DNA from: Myxococcales bacterium
GTDB lineage: Bacteria; Myxococcota_A; UBA9042
NCBI GenBank assembly: GCA_947491025.1
Contig: CANLIC010000018.1
Location: forward strand, 1-64,000
Reading direction: 5' to 3'
DNA length: 64,000 nt
Of this stretch, positions 1 through 9,395 are shown one piece after another. The notes beneath the pieces were generated by a model. The model saw only the letters and a program-made list of their open reading frames with translations. It searched no databases and was not told the origin of the DNA. Position numbers and translations under genes: made by a program. How positions within the stretch are numbered: position 1 is the first letter of the stretch; each line of letters starts with the position of its first letter.

Positions 1-1716
1 GGGCGGCGCCGGGTCGGGCTGCGTCGGGTAGGTCGGCGCTGGGCGGCCGGGCGGCGCCGTAGGCGTCGGGTAGGTCGGCGCTGGGCGGCCGGGCGGCGCC
101 GGGTCGGGCTGCGTCGGGTAGGTCGGCGCCGGACGGACGGGCGGCGCCGGGTCGGGCTGCCTCGGGTAGGTCGGCGCTGGACGACCGGGCTGCGTCACCG
201 CGGGCGGCGTCGGCTCAGGCTGCGACGGGCGGACGGGCGGCGGTGGCTCGGGCGCTGTCGGGTAGCGTGGGCCGCGCGGCGGCGGTGGGGTCGGCGTCGG
301 CGTGGTCCGAATCGGGGGATCGGTCAGCCTGTCGTCAGGCCGGGAGGGCGGATAGCCTCGGTTGTCTGGCGGCGTCGGTCGAACGGGCGGAGCGTCCGGC
401 GGGCTCGGAGGCGGCACGGGACGTTCGGTCGTGTTCGGCGGCGTCTCCGTCGTCGGGTAGGGCGGCCGTCCGTTGGTCGGATTCCGCGGCGGGCTGGGCT
501 GGTCCGGATTCGGGCGAACGCCGTTGTCGGACGGCTGCTCATCGTTCGGACCCGACGGCGGGCGCGTCGGCGGATAGGGAGGCCGGACGTTCGGCGGATT
601 CGTCGGCGTGACGGGCTGCTCGCCGGGAGTCCGCACTGGCGGAGCCACCGGCGGACGGGGATCCTCGCAGTCCGGCCGCTCCGGCGGCGGGGGCGGCCCG
701 ACGGGAGTCCGCACTGGCGGAACCACGGGCGGATAGGGCGGTTGCTGCGGCTGCCGGCCACCGCCGGGGCCTGCGGGCTGCTCTTCGCGCGTGTTCGGTG
801 GCGGGCCGGGATCCCGGGAATTGTTTGAGTTGCGCGGGATTTCGCCCAGCGAGCGCGGGCGGACGCCTGGGATGGTGTTCACGTCGCGCGGCGTTTGGTC
901 CGTCCCGGTCCAGACGCGGACGGTCTCGCGGGTCGGGCCGGCGTTGTAGACGACGACCGCGCCATTCTGGCCGCGCACACGGTTGGTGTTCTGAACCGTG
1001 CCGGTTTGATGCCAGACGCCCTGGCTCTGCTGCGGCTGGAGCACGACGGTGTGGACGCGCGGTGCGTGAATGTGGTGCTGCTGGACGAAGATCCAGTAGG
1101 CGTGCACCTCGATGTTGATGCCCGCCGGGCCGAGCGGGGCCCAGCCGACGCAGCCGCCGCCGTGGCGCCAGGCGACCCACGCCGGGGCCCACTCGTAGCC
1201 GGGGACCCAGGCCCAGCCGATACCGTTGCGCCAGAACCAGCGGCCGTAGTGGTAGGTGGCGCCGCCCCACGCCTCTTCGCTGACCCAGGTCCAGCCGTAG
1301 TCGGTGTAGGTCCACTGGCCGTAGTAGTAGGGGCGCCAGTGGGAGACGCGGTTGGCGTGGGGCACGAACACCCAGCCATAGGGCGCCAGCCACTGCCAGC
1401 TGCCGTGGACAGCGAGGTCGCCGAAGATGACGCGCGGATCGTCGGCCGAAGCCTGCGCCGGAGCCGGTGCGGGCTGGGGTTGGTAGTTGGGCTGCGGCTG
1501 CGGCTGCGCTGGGTAGCCCGGCTGCGGCTGGGCCGGGTAGACCGGCTGCGGCTGGCCCTGGTAGTAGCCATCGTCCCGGCCTTGGACGTACACAGGGCCG
1601 CATGCGCCGAGGGCGGTGGCGAGGGCGACAGCTGCCGCACCGGCCGTCCACAGGGCGCGGCGGCGAGCGGCAGGAGCTCTGGATGCGGGATACAGACCGG
1701 CAAGAGAAACGCGCAT
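1..1716 (-). CDS. DUF6600-like Pro-rich lipoprotein (3' end outside window)
   Basis: The frame stays open from an ATG at 1716 to the left window edge, so the C-terminus is missing. The N-terminus has a basic stretch, a hydrophobic segment and a lipobox (LGAC), predicting a lipoprotein. After a Gln/Pro/Tyr linker comes a Trp/Tyr-rich globular part (roughly residues 75-190) with repeated motifs such as YGWVFVPH, YYYGQW, YHYGRWFW and YEWAPAWV. This pattern is typical of DUF6600-type envelope proteins. The remaining 370 or so residues are Pro/Thr/Arg-rich and low complexity, ending in near-identical units of the form RPAPTYPTQPDPAPP. The function is unknown; a periplasm-spanning or surface-exposed stalk is an inference. 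Very GC-rich tandem DNA at 1-240 encodes the repeats and could collapse in assemblies. Confidence 0.75.
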   Translation of the reverse strand, partial: MRVSLAGLYPASRAPAARRRALWTAGAAAVALATALGACGPVYVQGRDDGYYQGQPQPVYPAQPQPGYPAQPQPQPNYQPQPAPAPAQASADDPRVIFGDLAVHGSWQWLAPYGWVFVPHANRVSHWRPYYYGQWTYTDYGWTWVSEEAWGGATYHYGRWFWRNGIGWAWVPGYEWAPAWVAWRHGGGCVGWAPLGPAGINIEVHAYWIFVQQHHIHAPRVHTVVLQPQQSQGVWHQTGTVQNTNRVRGQNGAVVVYNAGPTRETVRVWTGTDQTPRDVNTIPGVRPRSLGEIPRNSNNSRDPGPPPNTREEQPAGPGGGRQPQQPPYPPVVPPVRTPVGPPPPPERPDCEDPRPPVAPPVRTPGEQPVTPTNPPNVRPPYPPTRPPSGPNDEQPSDNGVRPNPDQPSPPRNPTNGRPPYPTTETPPNTTERPVPPPSPPDAPPVRPTPPDNRGYPPSRPDDRLTDPPIRTTPTPTPPPPRGPRYPTAPEPPPPVRPSQPEPTPPAVTQPGRPAPTYPRQPDPAPPVRPAPTYPTQPDPAPPGRPAPTYPTPTAPPGRPAPTYPTQPDPAPP

Positions 1717-1850
1717 GTCAACCTCCGAGTCGACGTCCGGCGGACGGTGGGCGCTGGCCTGGCTTGGCGAGCCTGTCCGAGCCCCTAGTTTGGACTCTGT
1801 AGCGCTGGGCGCAAGCCCTGCGCCACGCTTCCAGTGCAACGGAGTGGCCG

Positions 1851-2402
1851 ATGAACGCATTCAACGCTGACGCGCTGCGGCTCTCGATCCTCACCCGCCG
1901 GGACGGCCTGCTGGCGCGTGCCGGCCACGACTTACGTTTGCAGGCCAACGCCTTGCGCTTCTGGTTGGACCACGAGGGCGTGCACCTGCGCATCGACTCG
2001 GCCCACATCGAGCCGGTCTGTGCCCGCATGGGCGACCGCGACATGCCGCTGCTGCTCTCGGAGTCGGACCTGCGCCGAATCGGCCAGAACCTGCGCGGCG
2101 AGGTGCTGCGCGTGCAGCGCTTTCCTGAGATCGCCTTCGACGCACCCTTGCCATCGTCTGGGCAAGGCAGCCTCGATGGCCACCTGACGCTGTGCGGCGT
2201 GCGGCGACCGCAGCGCGTCTTCCTCTTGCGCCGCGGCGCTGCCCTGTCGGCGACGGCGGTGTTGACGCAGAGCGCCTTCGGCATCGAGCCTTACTCGACG
2301 ATGCTGGGCGCGATTCGCGTGCGCGACGAGGTGGAGATCGAGGCGGAGGTGACCGAGCCGGCGGTGGCGGCGGCGCTCGACGCGGCTAGCGCGACGGCCT
2401 GA
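1851..2402 (+). CDS. YceI-like protein
   Basis: The 183-residue product resembles the YceI family, whose lipocalin-like beta barrels bind isoprenoid-type lipids. Seen in the sequence are the early RDGLLARAGHDLRL segment (the usual SxVxFxxxHxxxS-like start of the family), a central GSLDGHLTLCGVRRP region matching the family's 'G.LT..G.T.P' strand, and a late TQSAFGIEPYSTMLGAIRV segment matching 'F.....G......L.G...V'. No signal peptide is visible, so unlike periplasmic YceI it is probably cytoplasmic, as several shorter paralogues are. The ATG is preceded by CGGAG at a suitable distance. It diverges from the lipoprotein gene ending at 1716, with 134 bp between them. The ligand is unknown. Confidence 0.7.
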   Translation: MNAFNADALRLSILTRRDGLLARAGHDLRLQANALRFWLDHEGVHLRIDSAHIEPVCARMGDRDMPLLLSESDLRRIGQNLRGEVLRVQRFPEIAFDAPLPSSGQGSLDGHLTLCGVRRPQRVFLLRRGAALSATAVLTQSAFGIEPYSTMLGAIRVRDEVEIEAEVTEPAVAAALDAASATA

Positions 2403-2432
2403 CGCCACGGCCCAGCGTCCCTCAGCCGCGGG

Positions 2433-3311
2433 TCAGCCTTTGACGCCGCCGGCGGTGAGGCCGCCGACGAGGTGCCGCTCCAGGGCGTAGAACAGCGCCA
2501 TCACCGGCAGCGACACGATCAGCGAGGCGGCGGCAAAGAGCGCCCACTGCACCTCTTTGTCGCCGACATAGTTGCGGATCTGCACCGGCAGCGTGAAGGA
2601 CGCCTCGGACGACAAGAAGGTGTGGGCGAGCACGAACTCGTTCCAAGCGCTCATGAACGAGAAGAGCGCGGTGACCGCGATCGCCGGCGCCGAGAGCGGC
2701 AGGATGATGCGCAGGAAGATGGTCAGCCGGCTGGCGCCGTCGAGGATCGCCGACTCTTCGAGATCTTTCGGGAGGGTGTCGAAGTAGCCCTTGAGGGTCC
2801 AGGTGCAGAACGGCACGGCAGAGGTGGCGTAGACCAAGACCAGACCGGCGGTCGTGTCGAGCAGGCCGAGGGCCTCGATGAGCACGTAGAGCGGGATGAG
2901 CGTCAGGATGCCCGGGAACATCTGGGTGGCGAGGAAGCCGAGCAGGCCGACACGGCGGCCCGGAAACTCGAAGCGCGCGAAGCCGTAGGCGGCCGAGGCG
3001 GCCAGCACGATGCCGAGGACGGTGGTCAGCAGGCTGATGACCAGCGAGTTCCACAGCTGCGCGCCGAAGAGCCAGGTGCCGTTGGCGTCGGTGCGGCCGA
3101 CGACGGTGGAGAAGGCCGAGAGGTCGAAGCGCGTCGGCCAGGGGGCGGCAGAGGCCGTGGCACCGGAGGTCCCCGAGAGGGCGAGCTTGACCACGTAGAG
3201 GACGGGATAGAGCGTCACGAACGTGAACGGCACCAGCAGCAGGTGCGGCACGATCGCGTAGCGGCCGCGACGCTTGGCGGTGGGCTGGGCCGTGGGCTGG
3301 GCGTCGTTCAT
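2433..3311 (-). CDS. malG: MalG-like sugar ABC transporter permease
   Basis: This 292-residue inner-membrane protein has about six hydrophobic segments and the binding-protein-dependent transport permease signature. The EAA-type loop, EESAILDGASRLTIFLRIILP, lies at roughly residues 180-200 and docks onto the ATPase. An N-terminal cytoplasmic basic stretch (KRRGRY) precedes the first membrane segment. It closes the importer operon, 76 bp after the MalF-like gene, and would form the translocation pore with it. Length and loop match MalG of the carbohydrate uptake CUT1 family. The sugar is inferred to be maltose or another oligosaccharide from family resemblance only. Confidence 0.85.
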   Translation of the reverse strand: MNDAQPTAQPTAKRRGRYAIVPHLLLVPFTFVTLYPVLYVVKLALSGTSGATASAAPWPTRFDLSAFSTVVGRTDANGTWLFGAQLWNSLVISLLTTVLGIVLAASAAYGFARFEFPGRRVGLLGFLATQMFPGILTLIPLYVLIEALGLLDTTAGLVLVYATSAVPFCTWTLKGYFDTLPKDLEESAILDGASRLTIFLRIILPLSAPAIAVTALFSFMSAWNEFVLAHTFLSSEASFTLPVQIRNYVGDKEVQWALFAAASLIVSLPVMALFYALERHLVGGLTAGGVKG

Positions 3312-3387
3312 GGCGTACAGCTCGCGGGTTGGGGCGTTCGCGCGGGGCGTGGGGCGGGACGTCGGCCGGGATAGGAGGGGCGCAGGG

Positions 3388-5184
3388 TCATCGGTCTACC
3401 GCCTCGGTGGCGCGCGTCAGGCGGTTGGTGATCAGCGTGTACGCCATCAGCAGGCCGAAGATCAGCACGGCATAGGCGGCGGCGAGGCCGGTGCGCCGGA
3501 GCACCGTGAAGAGGTGGTAGGCCTCGGTGATCAAGATCTCGGTGCTGTGGTCCGGGCCGCCGCCGGACACCAGGTAGATGATGTTGAAGGCGTTGAAGGT
3601 CCAGATCGTGCCGAGAATGATGGCCGGAAAGAGCGCCGGCTTCAGCAGCGGCAGCGTGACGTGGCGGAGCTTCTGCCAGCCGGTCGCGCCGTCGATGTCG
3701 GCGGCTTCATAGAGGTCTGCCGGGATCGACTGCAGCGCGCCGAGCGAGATCACCATCATGAACGGGAAGCCGAGCCAGACGTTGGTGGCGAGGTTGGCGA
3801 AAAAGGCCGTGAATCCGCTGCCGGCGAGCCAGTCGACCCGCTCGAGGCCGAGGGCGGCGAGCATGGTGTTGATGGGCCCGTATTGGGTGTTGAAGAGCCA
3901 CTTCCAGGTCAAGGCGGTGATGTAGCTGGGGACGGCCCACGGCACGATCAGCAGGAGCCGGTATCCCTTGCGGAACCGGAGATTGGGGCGATTGAGCAGC
4001 AGCGCCAGGCCGAGGCCGAGCACGACGTGGAACGCGACGTTCAGCACCGTCCAGAGCGCGGTGTGCGCCAGCGTGCGGCCGAGTTGGGCCGATTCGTCGG
4101 CTTGCAGCAGCGTCGCGAGCACCGCCTGGTAGTTGGCGAGCCCGACAAACTCGCCATCGACGCCGGTCAGCGAGAGGCCGACGCCGACCGCGAAGGGAAA
4201 GAACACCAGCGCCCCGGTCGCCGCCAGTGAGGGACCGACGTAGAGGTAGGGCGCCGGGTCGCGTCGCATCGCAGAAAAAACGGTGGCGCACGCCGGGACG
4301 ATGGCGCCGCCGACGAGGCCAAGGCCGACCAGCAAGGCCGCGAGCCAGGTCTCGGCGGCATCGAGCGCCGCCTGCACGGGCGCTCCGGCGTGAGGCACCA
4401 AGAGCTGGGCCGCCAGCACCTGCACGCCGCCATCGCCCCCGGGCGCGGTGAGCGGCGGCAGCGTGACGAGCAACGCGGCGACGCAGAGCGCACCGGCGCT
4501 GGCGCCGACCGCGGTTGGCGGCAAGCCGAAGCGCCCCTTGGCGAGCAGAAGGGCGAAGATCGGCAGCAACAAGGCGAGCGCCCAGCGCCACGCCGGCAGC
4601 GCGAGGCCCCCGTCGGCGGCGGGCAGCCAGACGCCAGCGACGCCGGCAGGGGGCTGGTCGTCGCCATGGCGAAAGGGCACTGCGACCAGGAGCGCGCCCT
4701 CTGGGCCGATGGCCTGAAGCCTGCCCCAGCCGACCTGCGCCCCTTTGGCCGCGGCGTCGGTGGCGACTTCGCCGAGTCGCGCGGCGTGCTCGAGCGTCAG
4801 GGCGCGGCGCCGCGCATCGAGGCCGTCGGCGCCGACCCAGAGGTCGGATCCGCGCGCGATGCCGAACTCGTCGACGCCGCCGGTGCCGACGACGACGGCA
4901 CGGCCGAGGCGGTGGCCGTGGCGGCGCTCGAGATCGGTCACGGCCTTCGGCAGCGCCTCGGCATCCTGCGGCCGGCGCCCAGCGGCCTGGCCGAGCGCGT
5001 CCGCGACTGAGACGGCGTCGCGCAGCCGCGCGTGGTGGACCCGGGCGCGCTCGATGGCGTCGTGGCCGGCGTCGCACACCCACACCAAAAGCGCACCGAG
5101 CAGGGCGGCAGCGAGCGCAAGCGAGGCCCAGCCGGGCGCCTTGTCGCCACCGCTTCGCGCGCTGCCGTCCACCTGTGCCGCCAT
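3388..5184 (-). CDS. malF: MalF-like permease with long N-terminal membrane/sensor-like extension
   Basis: The C-terminal half (from about residue 310) is a standard CUT1 permease: repeated hydrophobic helices, the EAA loop EAADIDGATGWQKLRHVTLP, and the typical KGYRLLLIVPWAVPSYI segment. The N-terminal 300 residues are unusual. A first membrane helix (about 20-40) is followed by a soluble region of about 140 residues with coiled-coil-like and alpha/beta character, then three or four more hydrophobic segments before the permease core. E. coli MalF also has an extra periplasmic domain, but inserted later in the chain, so this is a different architecture. The protein pairs with MalG and the ATPase at 6652-7830. 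The operon order is ATPase, binding protein, MalF, MalG, all leftward. The ATG at 5184 lacks a strong Shine-Dalgarno sequence. Confidence 0.82.
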   Translation of the reverse strand: MAAQVDGSARSGGDKAPGWASLALAAALLGALLVWVCDAGHDAIERARVHHARLRDAVSVADALGQAAGRRPQDAEALPKAVTDLERRHGHRLGRAVVVGTGGVDEFGIARGSDLWVGADGLDARRRALTLEHAARLGEVATDAAAKGAQVGWGRLQAIGPEGALLVAVPFRHGDDQPPAGVAGVWLPAADGGLALPAWRWALALLLPIFALLLAKGRFGLPPTAVGASAGALCVAALLVTLPPLTAPGGDGGVQVLAAQLLVPHAGAPVQAALDAAETWLAALLVGLGLVGGAIVPACATVFSAMRRDPAPYLYVGPSLAATGALVFFPFAVGVGLSLTGVDGEFVGLANYQAVLATLLQADESAQLGRTLAHTALWTVLNVAFHVVLGLGLALLLNRPNLRFRKGYRLLLIVPWAVPSYITALTWKWLFNTQYGPINTMLAALGLERVDWLAGSGFTAFFANLATNVWLGFPFMMVISLGALQSIPADLYEAADIDGATGWQKLRHVTLPLLKPALFPAIILGTIWTFNAFNIIYLVSGGGPDHSTEILITEAYHLFTVLRRTGLAAAYAVLIFGLLMAYTLITNRLTRATEAVDR

Positions 5185-5238
5185 GCCCGTCCATCCCCGC
5201 CCGACGGCCGATCGCCGCGCTCGGGTTCGCCTTCGCCG

Positions 5239-6591
5239 CTACTTCTTCATCGTCGCCAGCGCCGCTGCGGCCTCTTTGGCTGCTTGGGCCAGCGCATCTG
5301 CCGCCGCCTGGTCGCCAAAGATGGCGCGTCGCAGGGCGCCGCTGAAGGGCGACCAGACGACGCCGGCCTCGACGCTGTTGGCCATCGGCACGGTGACCTC
5401 GGACTGAGCGCGGAACACCTTGACCACCGGCGACGTCGCAAACTCTGGGTTTTCGTAGGCCTTGACGTTGGCGACCAGCTGCTTGCCCAGCCGCATCCGG
5501 GTCAAAGCGGCCTCGTCACCCGCCAGGTAGTCCATGACCGTGAGGGCGGCGGCGCGCTGCTTGGTGTGGGCCGAGATCAGCACCGCCTCGGAGCCCAGGT
5601 AGGGCTGCAAGGGCTTACCGTTGTCGGCCGTCGGCAGGATGGCGACGCCGTAGTCGATGGCGGGATCGATCTCGGAGAGGAACCAGGGGCCGTTGATGAC
5701 GAAAGGCGCCTTGCTGTCGTTGAACATGGCCGTGACGATGAAGCCGGTGACGCCTTTGGGCACGATGCCATCGGCGTGCAGCTTGCGTACGGCCTCGATC
5801 GCGGCGCGCGACTCGGGGGTGTCGATGGTCAGCGAGCGCCCGTCCTCGCTCACCGCCCGACCGCCGTACGCATGCAGGAACGCAGCGAATGCATAGAGGT
5901 CTGCGGCGTCAAAGGCGAGGCCAAACTTGCCCTCTTTGGCGTCGAGGTGGGGCTTGGCGGCGGCGACCAGCTCGGCCATGGACGTCGGCGGCTGGGGCAC
6001 GAGCTTCTTGTTGTAGAACAAGACGGTCGACTTGAAGGCCAGGGGCAAGCCGTACGGGGCGCGCTCGAAGACCAGCGGCCGGACGGTCGCAGGCAGAAAG
6101 CGCTTGAGGCGCTCGGGGGTCGCGAACTCGCCGAGGGGCGCGATGAGCCCGTCGCGCGCCCAGGTGCCGATCTTGTCGTGGGCGATGATCACGAGATCGG
6201 GGCCATTGCCCCGCGGGATCGCGACTTGCACCTTGTCGATGAGGGCGTCGTAGGGGACGGCCAGCGCCTCAAGGACGATGGCCGGGTTGCGATCGTTCCA
6301 AGATTTGACGAGGGCGTCCAAGGCCTTGCGCTCGTCGTCGCGATAGGCGTGCCAGAGCAGCACCTTGACCGGGGCGGCGGCTGGCTCCGTCGGCGCGGCT
6401 GTCGCGGTCGCTGCAGCTGCGGCGGCCGCGGCCTCCCCGGCGGGCTTCGCCTCGCCTGCGGCCGGCCCGGCAGGAGCGGCGGGAGGCGCCGACTTGCCGC
6501 AGGCGACACAGGCCCAGGCGAGGGCGAGGGCGAGGGCGAAGGGCGCCAGGTGCGCGAGGGGGCTGGCGCGTTCTAGCTGGGGGCCGCACAT
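5239..6591 (-). CDS. malE: Extracellular sugar-binding lipoprotein (MalE-like)
   Basis: This 450-residue family 1 solute-binding protein has a hydrophobic signal segment ending in a lipobox-like VAC (Cys at about residue 32), then an Ala/Pro/Gly-rich linker to residue 75. The mature part opens with VKVLLWHAYRDDERKALDALVKSW, characteristic of MalE-type proteins, and continues with the FxxxGP-like FVINGPWFLSEID segment and late helices typical of the fold. It should capture the substrate at the outer face of the inner membrane and deliver it to the MalF/MalG pore encoded just downstream. The ATG at 6591 has GGAG six bases upstream. The specificity cannot be read from sequence alone. Confidence 0.85.
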   Translation of the reverse strand: MCGPQLERASPLAHLAPFALALALAWACVACGKSAPPAAPAGPAAGEAKPAGEAAAAAAAATATAAPTEPAAAPVKVLLWHAYRDDERKALDALVKSWNDRNPAIVLEALAVPYDALIDKVQVAIPRGNGPDLVIIAHDKIGTWARDGLIAPLGEFATPERLKRFLPATVRPLVFERAPYGLPLAFKSTVLFYNKKLVPQPPTSMAELVAAAKPHLDAKEGKFGLAFDAADLYAFAAFLHAYGGRAVSEDGRSLTIDTPESRAAIEAVRKLHADGIVPKGVTGFIVTAMFNDSKAPFVINGPWFLSEIDPAIDYGVAILPTADNGKPLQPYLGSEAVLISAHTKQRAAALTVMDYLAGDEAALTRMRLGKQLVANVKAYENPEFATSPVVKVFRAQSEVTVPMANSVEAGVVWSPFSGALRRAIFGDQAAADALAQAAKEAAAALATMKK

Positions 6592-6651
6592 GGAGAACTC
6601 CGGGTTTCGGTGGCGTCGCGTCGCTGGCGGGCCGGCGCTTTCGGGCGTGCT

Positions 6652-7830
6652 CTAGGGCGCGCCGGAGGCGTCGACGCGCAGTCCATCGGCGGCAAAGAGG
6701 TGGCCCGCGCCAGCGCGAAGCCGCAGCGGGATGACGTCGCCGAGGCGGGGCCGCGTCTGCGGGTCCAGGCGCACGATGCTGGGGCTGGCGACCCGCTCGA
6801 CGGTCGCCTCGTCGCGGCTGCTGGCGGCGGCGAAGGGCTTTTCCGCCGCGTTGCCGTAGACATAGGTCTCAGCGCCCAGGGGCTCGACGACCGCTACGCG
6901 CAGGCGCAGCTCGGCTTCGTTCTCGGCACAGGGCTCGAGGTCTTGGGGCCGGACGCCGAGCGTCGCCGGTCCGGGGCCGAGCTGGGCCGCCGCCGCGCCC
7001 AAGTTGCCTTTCAGTGTCAGCTGGACGCAGCCGCCATCGGCGCGGAAGGTCGGGCCGCCGGCGGCGCCGGGTGCGACAGTCGCGTCCGCCTCGAGCGTGA
7101 CCGGCCACAGGTTCATCGCTGGCGAGCCGATAAACGTGGCGACGAAGGTGTTGGCGGGTTGCCGGTAGATGACGTCTGGGGACGCGACCTGCTGCAGAAC
7201 GCCCTTGTGCATCACGGCGATGCGATCGGCGAGCGTCATCGCTTCGACCTGGTCGTGGGTGACGTAGAGGATCGTCGCGCGCAGGCGCTCGTGCAGCCGG
7301 GCGACCTCGATGCGCATCTGCACGCGCAACTTGGCGTCGAGGTTCGACAAAGGCTCATCGAAGAGGAAGACCGCCGGCTCGCGCACCACCGCGCGGCCCA
7401 TCGCCACCCGCTGCCGTTGGCCGCCGGAGAGGGCCTTGGGCCTGCGCTCGAGCAGCGGCTCCAGCTCGAGGAAGCGGGCGGCGTCGCGCACGCGCCGATC
7501 GATGTCGGCCGGGTCGAGCTTGCGAATCCGCAGACCGAACGCCATGTTCTCGTACACGCTCATGTGCGGGTAGAGCGCATAACTCTGGAAGACCATGGCG
7601 ATGTCGCGGTCGCGCGGCGAGAGGTCGTTCGCCACGCGGCCGCCGATTTTGAGCGTGCCAGCGCTGATCTCTTCGAGGCCAGCCACCATGCGCAACGTCG
7701 TCGACTTGCCGCAGCCGGACGGGCCGACCAGCACCAGGAGCTCGCCGTCGCGGACTTGGAGGTCGAGGCTGGCGACGACGAGCGTATCGCCGTAGCGCTT
7801 CTGGAGATGTTCGAGTTCGACGCTGGCCAT
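6652..7830 (-). CDS. malK: Sugar ABC transporter ATPase (MalK/UgpC type)
   Basis: The 392-residue product carries all ABC ATPase motifs: Walker A GPSGCGKST, the Q-loop at MVFQSYALYPHM, the LSGGQRQRVAMGRA signature, Walker B VFLFDEPLSNLD and the switch His in THDQVEAM. The C-terminal 150 residues form the MOP/TOBE-like regulatory domain of MalK-type ATPases. The start at 7830 (MASVELEHLQKRYGD) was chosen over an upstream in-frame ATG at 7881. It begins at the conserved N-terminus and has AGGA just upstream, whereas the extra 17 residues look non-coding. As first gene of the leftward operon it powers the MalF/MalG channel. The C-terminal domain leaves room for transport-linked regulation, which is an inference. 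Confidence 0.92.
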   Translation of the reverse strand: MASVELEHLQKRYGDTLVVASLDLQVRDGELLVLVGPSGCGKSTTLRMVAGLEEISAGTLKIGGRVANDLSPRDRDIAMVFQSYALYPHMSVYENMAFGLRIRKLDPADIDRRVRDAARFLELEPLLERRPKALSGGQRQRVAMGRAVVREPAVFLFDEPLSNLDAKLRVQMRIEVARLHERLRATILYVTHDQVEAMTLADRIAVMHKGVLQQVASPDVIYRQPANTFVATFIGSPAMNLWPVTLEADATVAPGAAGGPTFRADGGCVQLTLKGNLGAAAAQLGPGPATLGVRPQDLEPCAENEAELRLRVAVVEPLGAETYVYGNAAEKPFAAASSRDEATVERVASPSIVRLDPQTRPRLGDVIPLRLRAGAGHLFAADGLRVDASGAP

Positions 7831-8129
7831 GGCTTCCTGAGGCGCGGCGGCGCGCGGCCAGAGGCTAGGCCACTTGGCCACGGCGCGGCAAGGTGCCAGG
7901 GCGCGATGGCACGGCGCGCAAGGCCGCAGGGTCCCGGGTCAGCGTCCGGGCGCGACACCGCCCCCCGGCGGCGCGTGTCAGGCGTGCGATCGGGCCTCGC
8001 TGGCCTACGTCGCATCGATGGCAAGCGAATCGATTCGGGTCGAAGCAGCGCACGGCGGGTCGGAACGCTTCAGGCCAGCCGGCCGGAGCGTGTGCGGCTG
8101 AGCGGCCAGCGCTAGCGCGGGATGGCGCG

Positions 8130-9395
8130 CTACTTCTCGGTCGGCAGGCCGGCGGCCTCCCAGCCCTTGATGCCATCGGTCATCACCCAGAGGTTGGTGT
8201 AACCACGCGCAGCCGCAAGCTTGGCGGCTTTGTGCGAGGCGCCGCACTTGGGCGAGCCGCAGTAGAACACCACGAAAGCGTCCTTGCCGGGGGGCAACTC
8301 GGCCCTGTCGAAGGCGGTGAGCGACACATTGCGCGCGCCGGTCACGTGGCCTTGCCGAAAGCGCTCCTCGCTATTGACGTCGAAGACGTGCACCTGCATC
8401 GCGGCCTGCATCTTCTGCTGCAGGTCGGCGGCCGAGAGGATGCCGAAAGGCAAAGGGTTGCCCTCCTTCGACGTCGGCAGGCCCTTGGCCTCCCATCCCT
8501 TGATGCCGTCGCTCATGACCTCGACGCGCTTGTAGCCGAGCGCGAGGGCGGTACGAGCGGCCTCGTGGCTCGCCATGCACTTGGCCGAGCCGCAGTAGAA
8601 GACCAGGCGGCCGGCGAGATCTTCGGGCAGATCGGCGCGGGTGAGGGCGCGGTGGTTGGCGTGGATGGCGCCGGCCACGTGACCCTGCAGGTAACGCTCT
8701 TTGCTGTTGACGTCGACAACGGTGCCGGCCGTGCCGGCCTTCAGGTCGCTCTGCAGCGCCTCAGCGGTGATCAGAACGAGGGCGGCCTCAGCGCCAGCGG
8801 CACCGGCGCTGGTCGCGGCGCCCTTGTCGCAGTCCTTGCCGGCCTTGTCGCAGTCCTTGCCGCCCTTGTCGCAGTCCTTGCCGGACTTGCCGCAGTCCTT
8901 GCCGCAGTCCTTGCCGCCCTTGTCGCAGTCCTTGCCCGACTTGTCGCAGTCCTTGCCGCAGTCCTTGCCGGCCTTGTCGCAGTCCTTGCCGCCCTTGTCG
9001 CAGTCCTTGCCGCCCTTGTCGCAGTCCTTGCCGCCCTTGTCGCAGTCCTTGCCGCCCTTCTCGCAGTCCTTGCCCGACTTGTCGCAGTCCTTGCCGCCCT
9101 TCTCGCAGTCCTTGCCGGACTTGTCGCAGTCCTTGCCGCCCTTCTCGCAGTCCTTGCCGGACTTGTCGCAGTCCTTGCCGCCCTTCTCGCAGTCCTTGCC
9201 GCCCTTCTCGCAGTCCTTGCCGCCCTGAGCGCCCTTGTCGCAGCAATCTTTCTTCTTGGCGCCATCGCAGCAGGGGCTGCTGGTCGTCTTCTGTGCGCCG
9301 CCGCAGGCCGAGAGCGAGAGCAGGAGGCTTGCCCCAATCGCCAAGAGCTGAGCCAGCGAAGTGTTCGAGATTGCGCGCATGCGAGTCGATGCCAT
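8130..9395 (-). CDS. Lipoprotein with about 20 KDC repeats and two rhodanese domains
   Basis: The 421-residue protein has a signal segment with lipobox LSAC (Cys31). Residues 58-191 are a Cys-rich tandem array of the heptad (G/S/A)GKDC(D/E)K, with 20 KDC units and two places where a GKDC tetrad is inserted. Two rhodanese-like domains follow (about 205-305 and 315-415). Each has the DVNS-ERxxQGHVxGA strand and a catalytic-type loop, FYCGSAKC and FYCGSPKC, whose first Cys would carry the persulfide. Each ends with a matching [12 protein letters not shown] motif, pointing to an internal duplication. It probably acts in the periplasm or at the outer membrane. Metal binding or redox storage by the repeats is an inference. 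GGAG precedes the ATG by 8-9 bases. Confidence 0.85.
   Translation of the reverse strand: MASTRMRAISNTSLAQLLAIGASLLLSLSACGGAQKTTSSPCCDGAKKKDCCDKGAQGGKDCEKGGKDCEKGGKDCDKSGKDCEKGGKDCDKSGKDCEKGGKDCDKSGKDCEKGGKDCDKGGKDCDKGGKDCDKGGKDCDKAGKDCGKDCDKSGKDCDKGGKDCGKDCGKSGKDCDKGGKDCDKAGKDCDKGAATSAGAAGAEAALVLITAEALQSDLKAGTAGTVVDVNSKERYLQGHVAGAIHANHRALTRADLPEDLAGRLVFYCGSAKCMASHEAARTALALGYKRVEVMSDGIKGWEAKGLPTSKEGNPLPFGILSAADLQQKMQAAMQVHVFDVNSEERFRQGHVTGARNVSLTAFDRAELPPGKDAFVVFYCGSPKCGASHKAAKLAAARGYTNLWVMTDGIKGWEAAGLPTEK
8820..9222 (-). repeat. 21-bp coding tandem repeat array (KDC heptads)
   Basis: About eighteen head-to-tail 21-bp units of the type GGCAAGGACTGCGACAAG plus one codon, coding on the minus strand, build the Cys-rich segment of the two-rhodanese lipoprotein. 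Two units carry an extra 12 bp. The units are nearly identical at DNA level, so copy number may vary by slippage or recombination and may be miscounted in assemblies. There are no spacers, so it is not a CRISPR array. Confidence 0.9.

Noticed and set aside
5032..8115. Long plus-strand open frames opposite the sugar ABC operon
   Set aside because: They are antisense artefacts of high GC content: Arg/Gly/Ala/Val-rich, without ribosome sites. The minus-strand genes have clear domains.
8820..9222. CRISPR-like array
   Set aside because: Continuous 21-bp coding repeats without spacers, in frame with a lipobox signal and rhodanese domains; no cas genes nearby.
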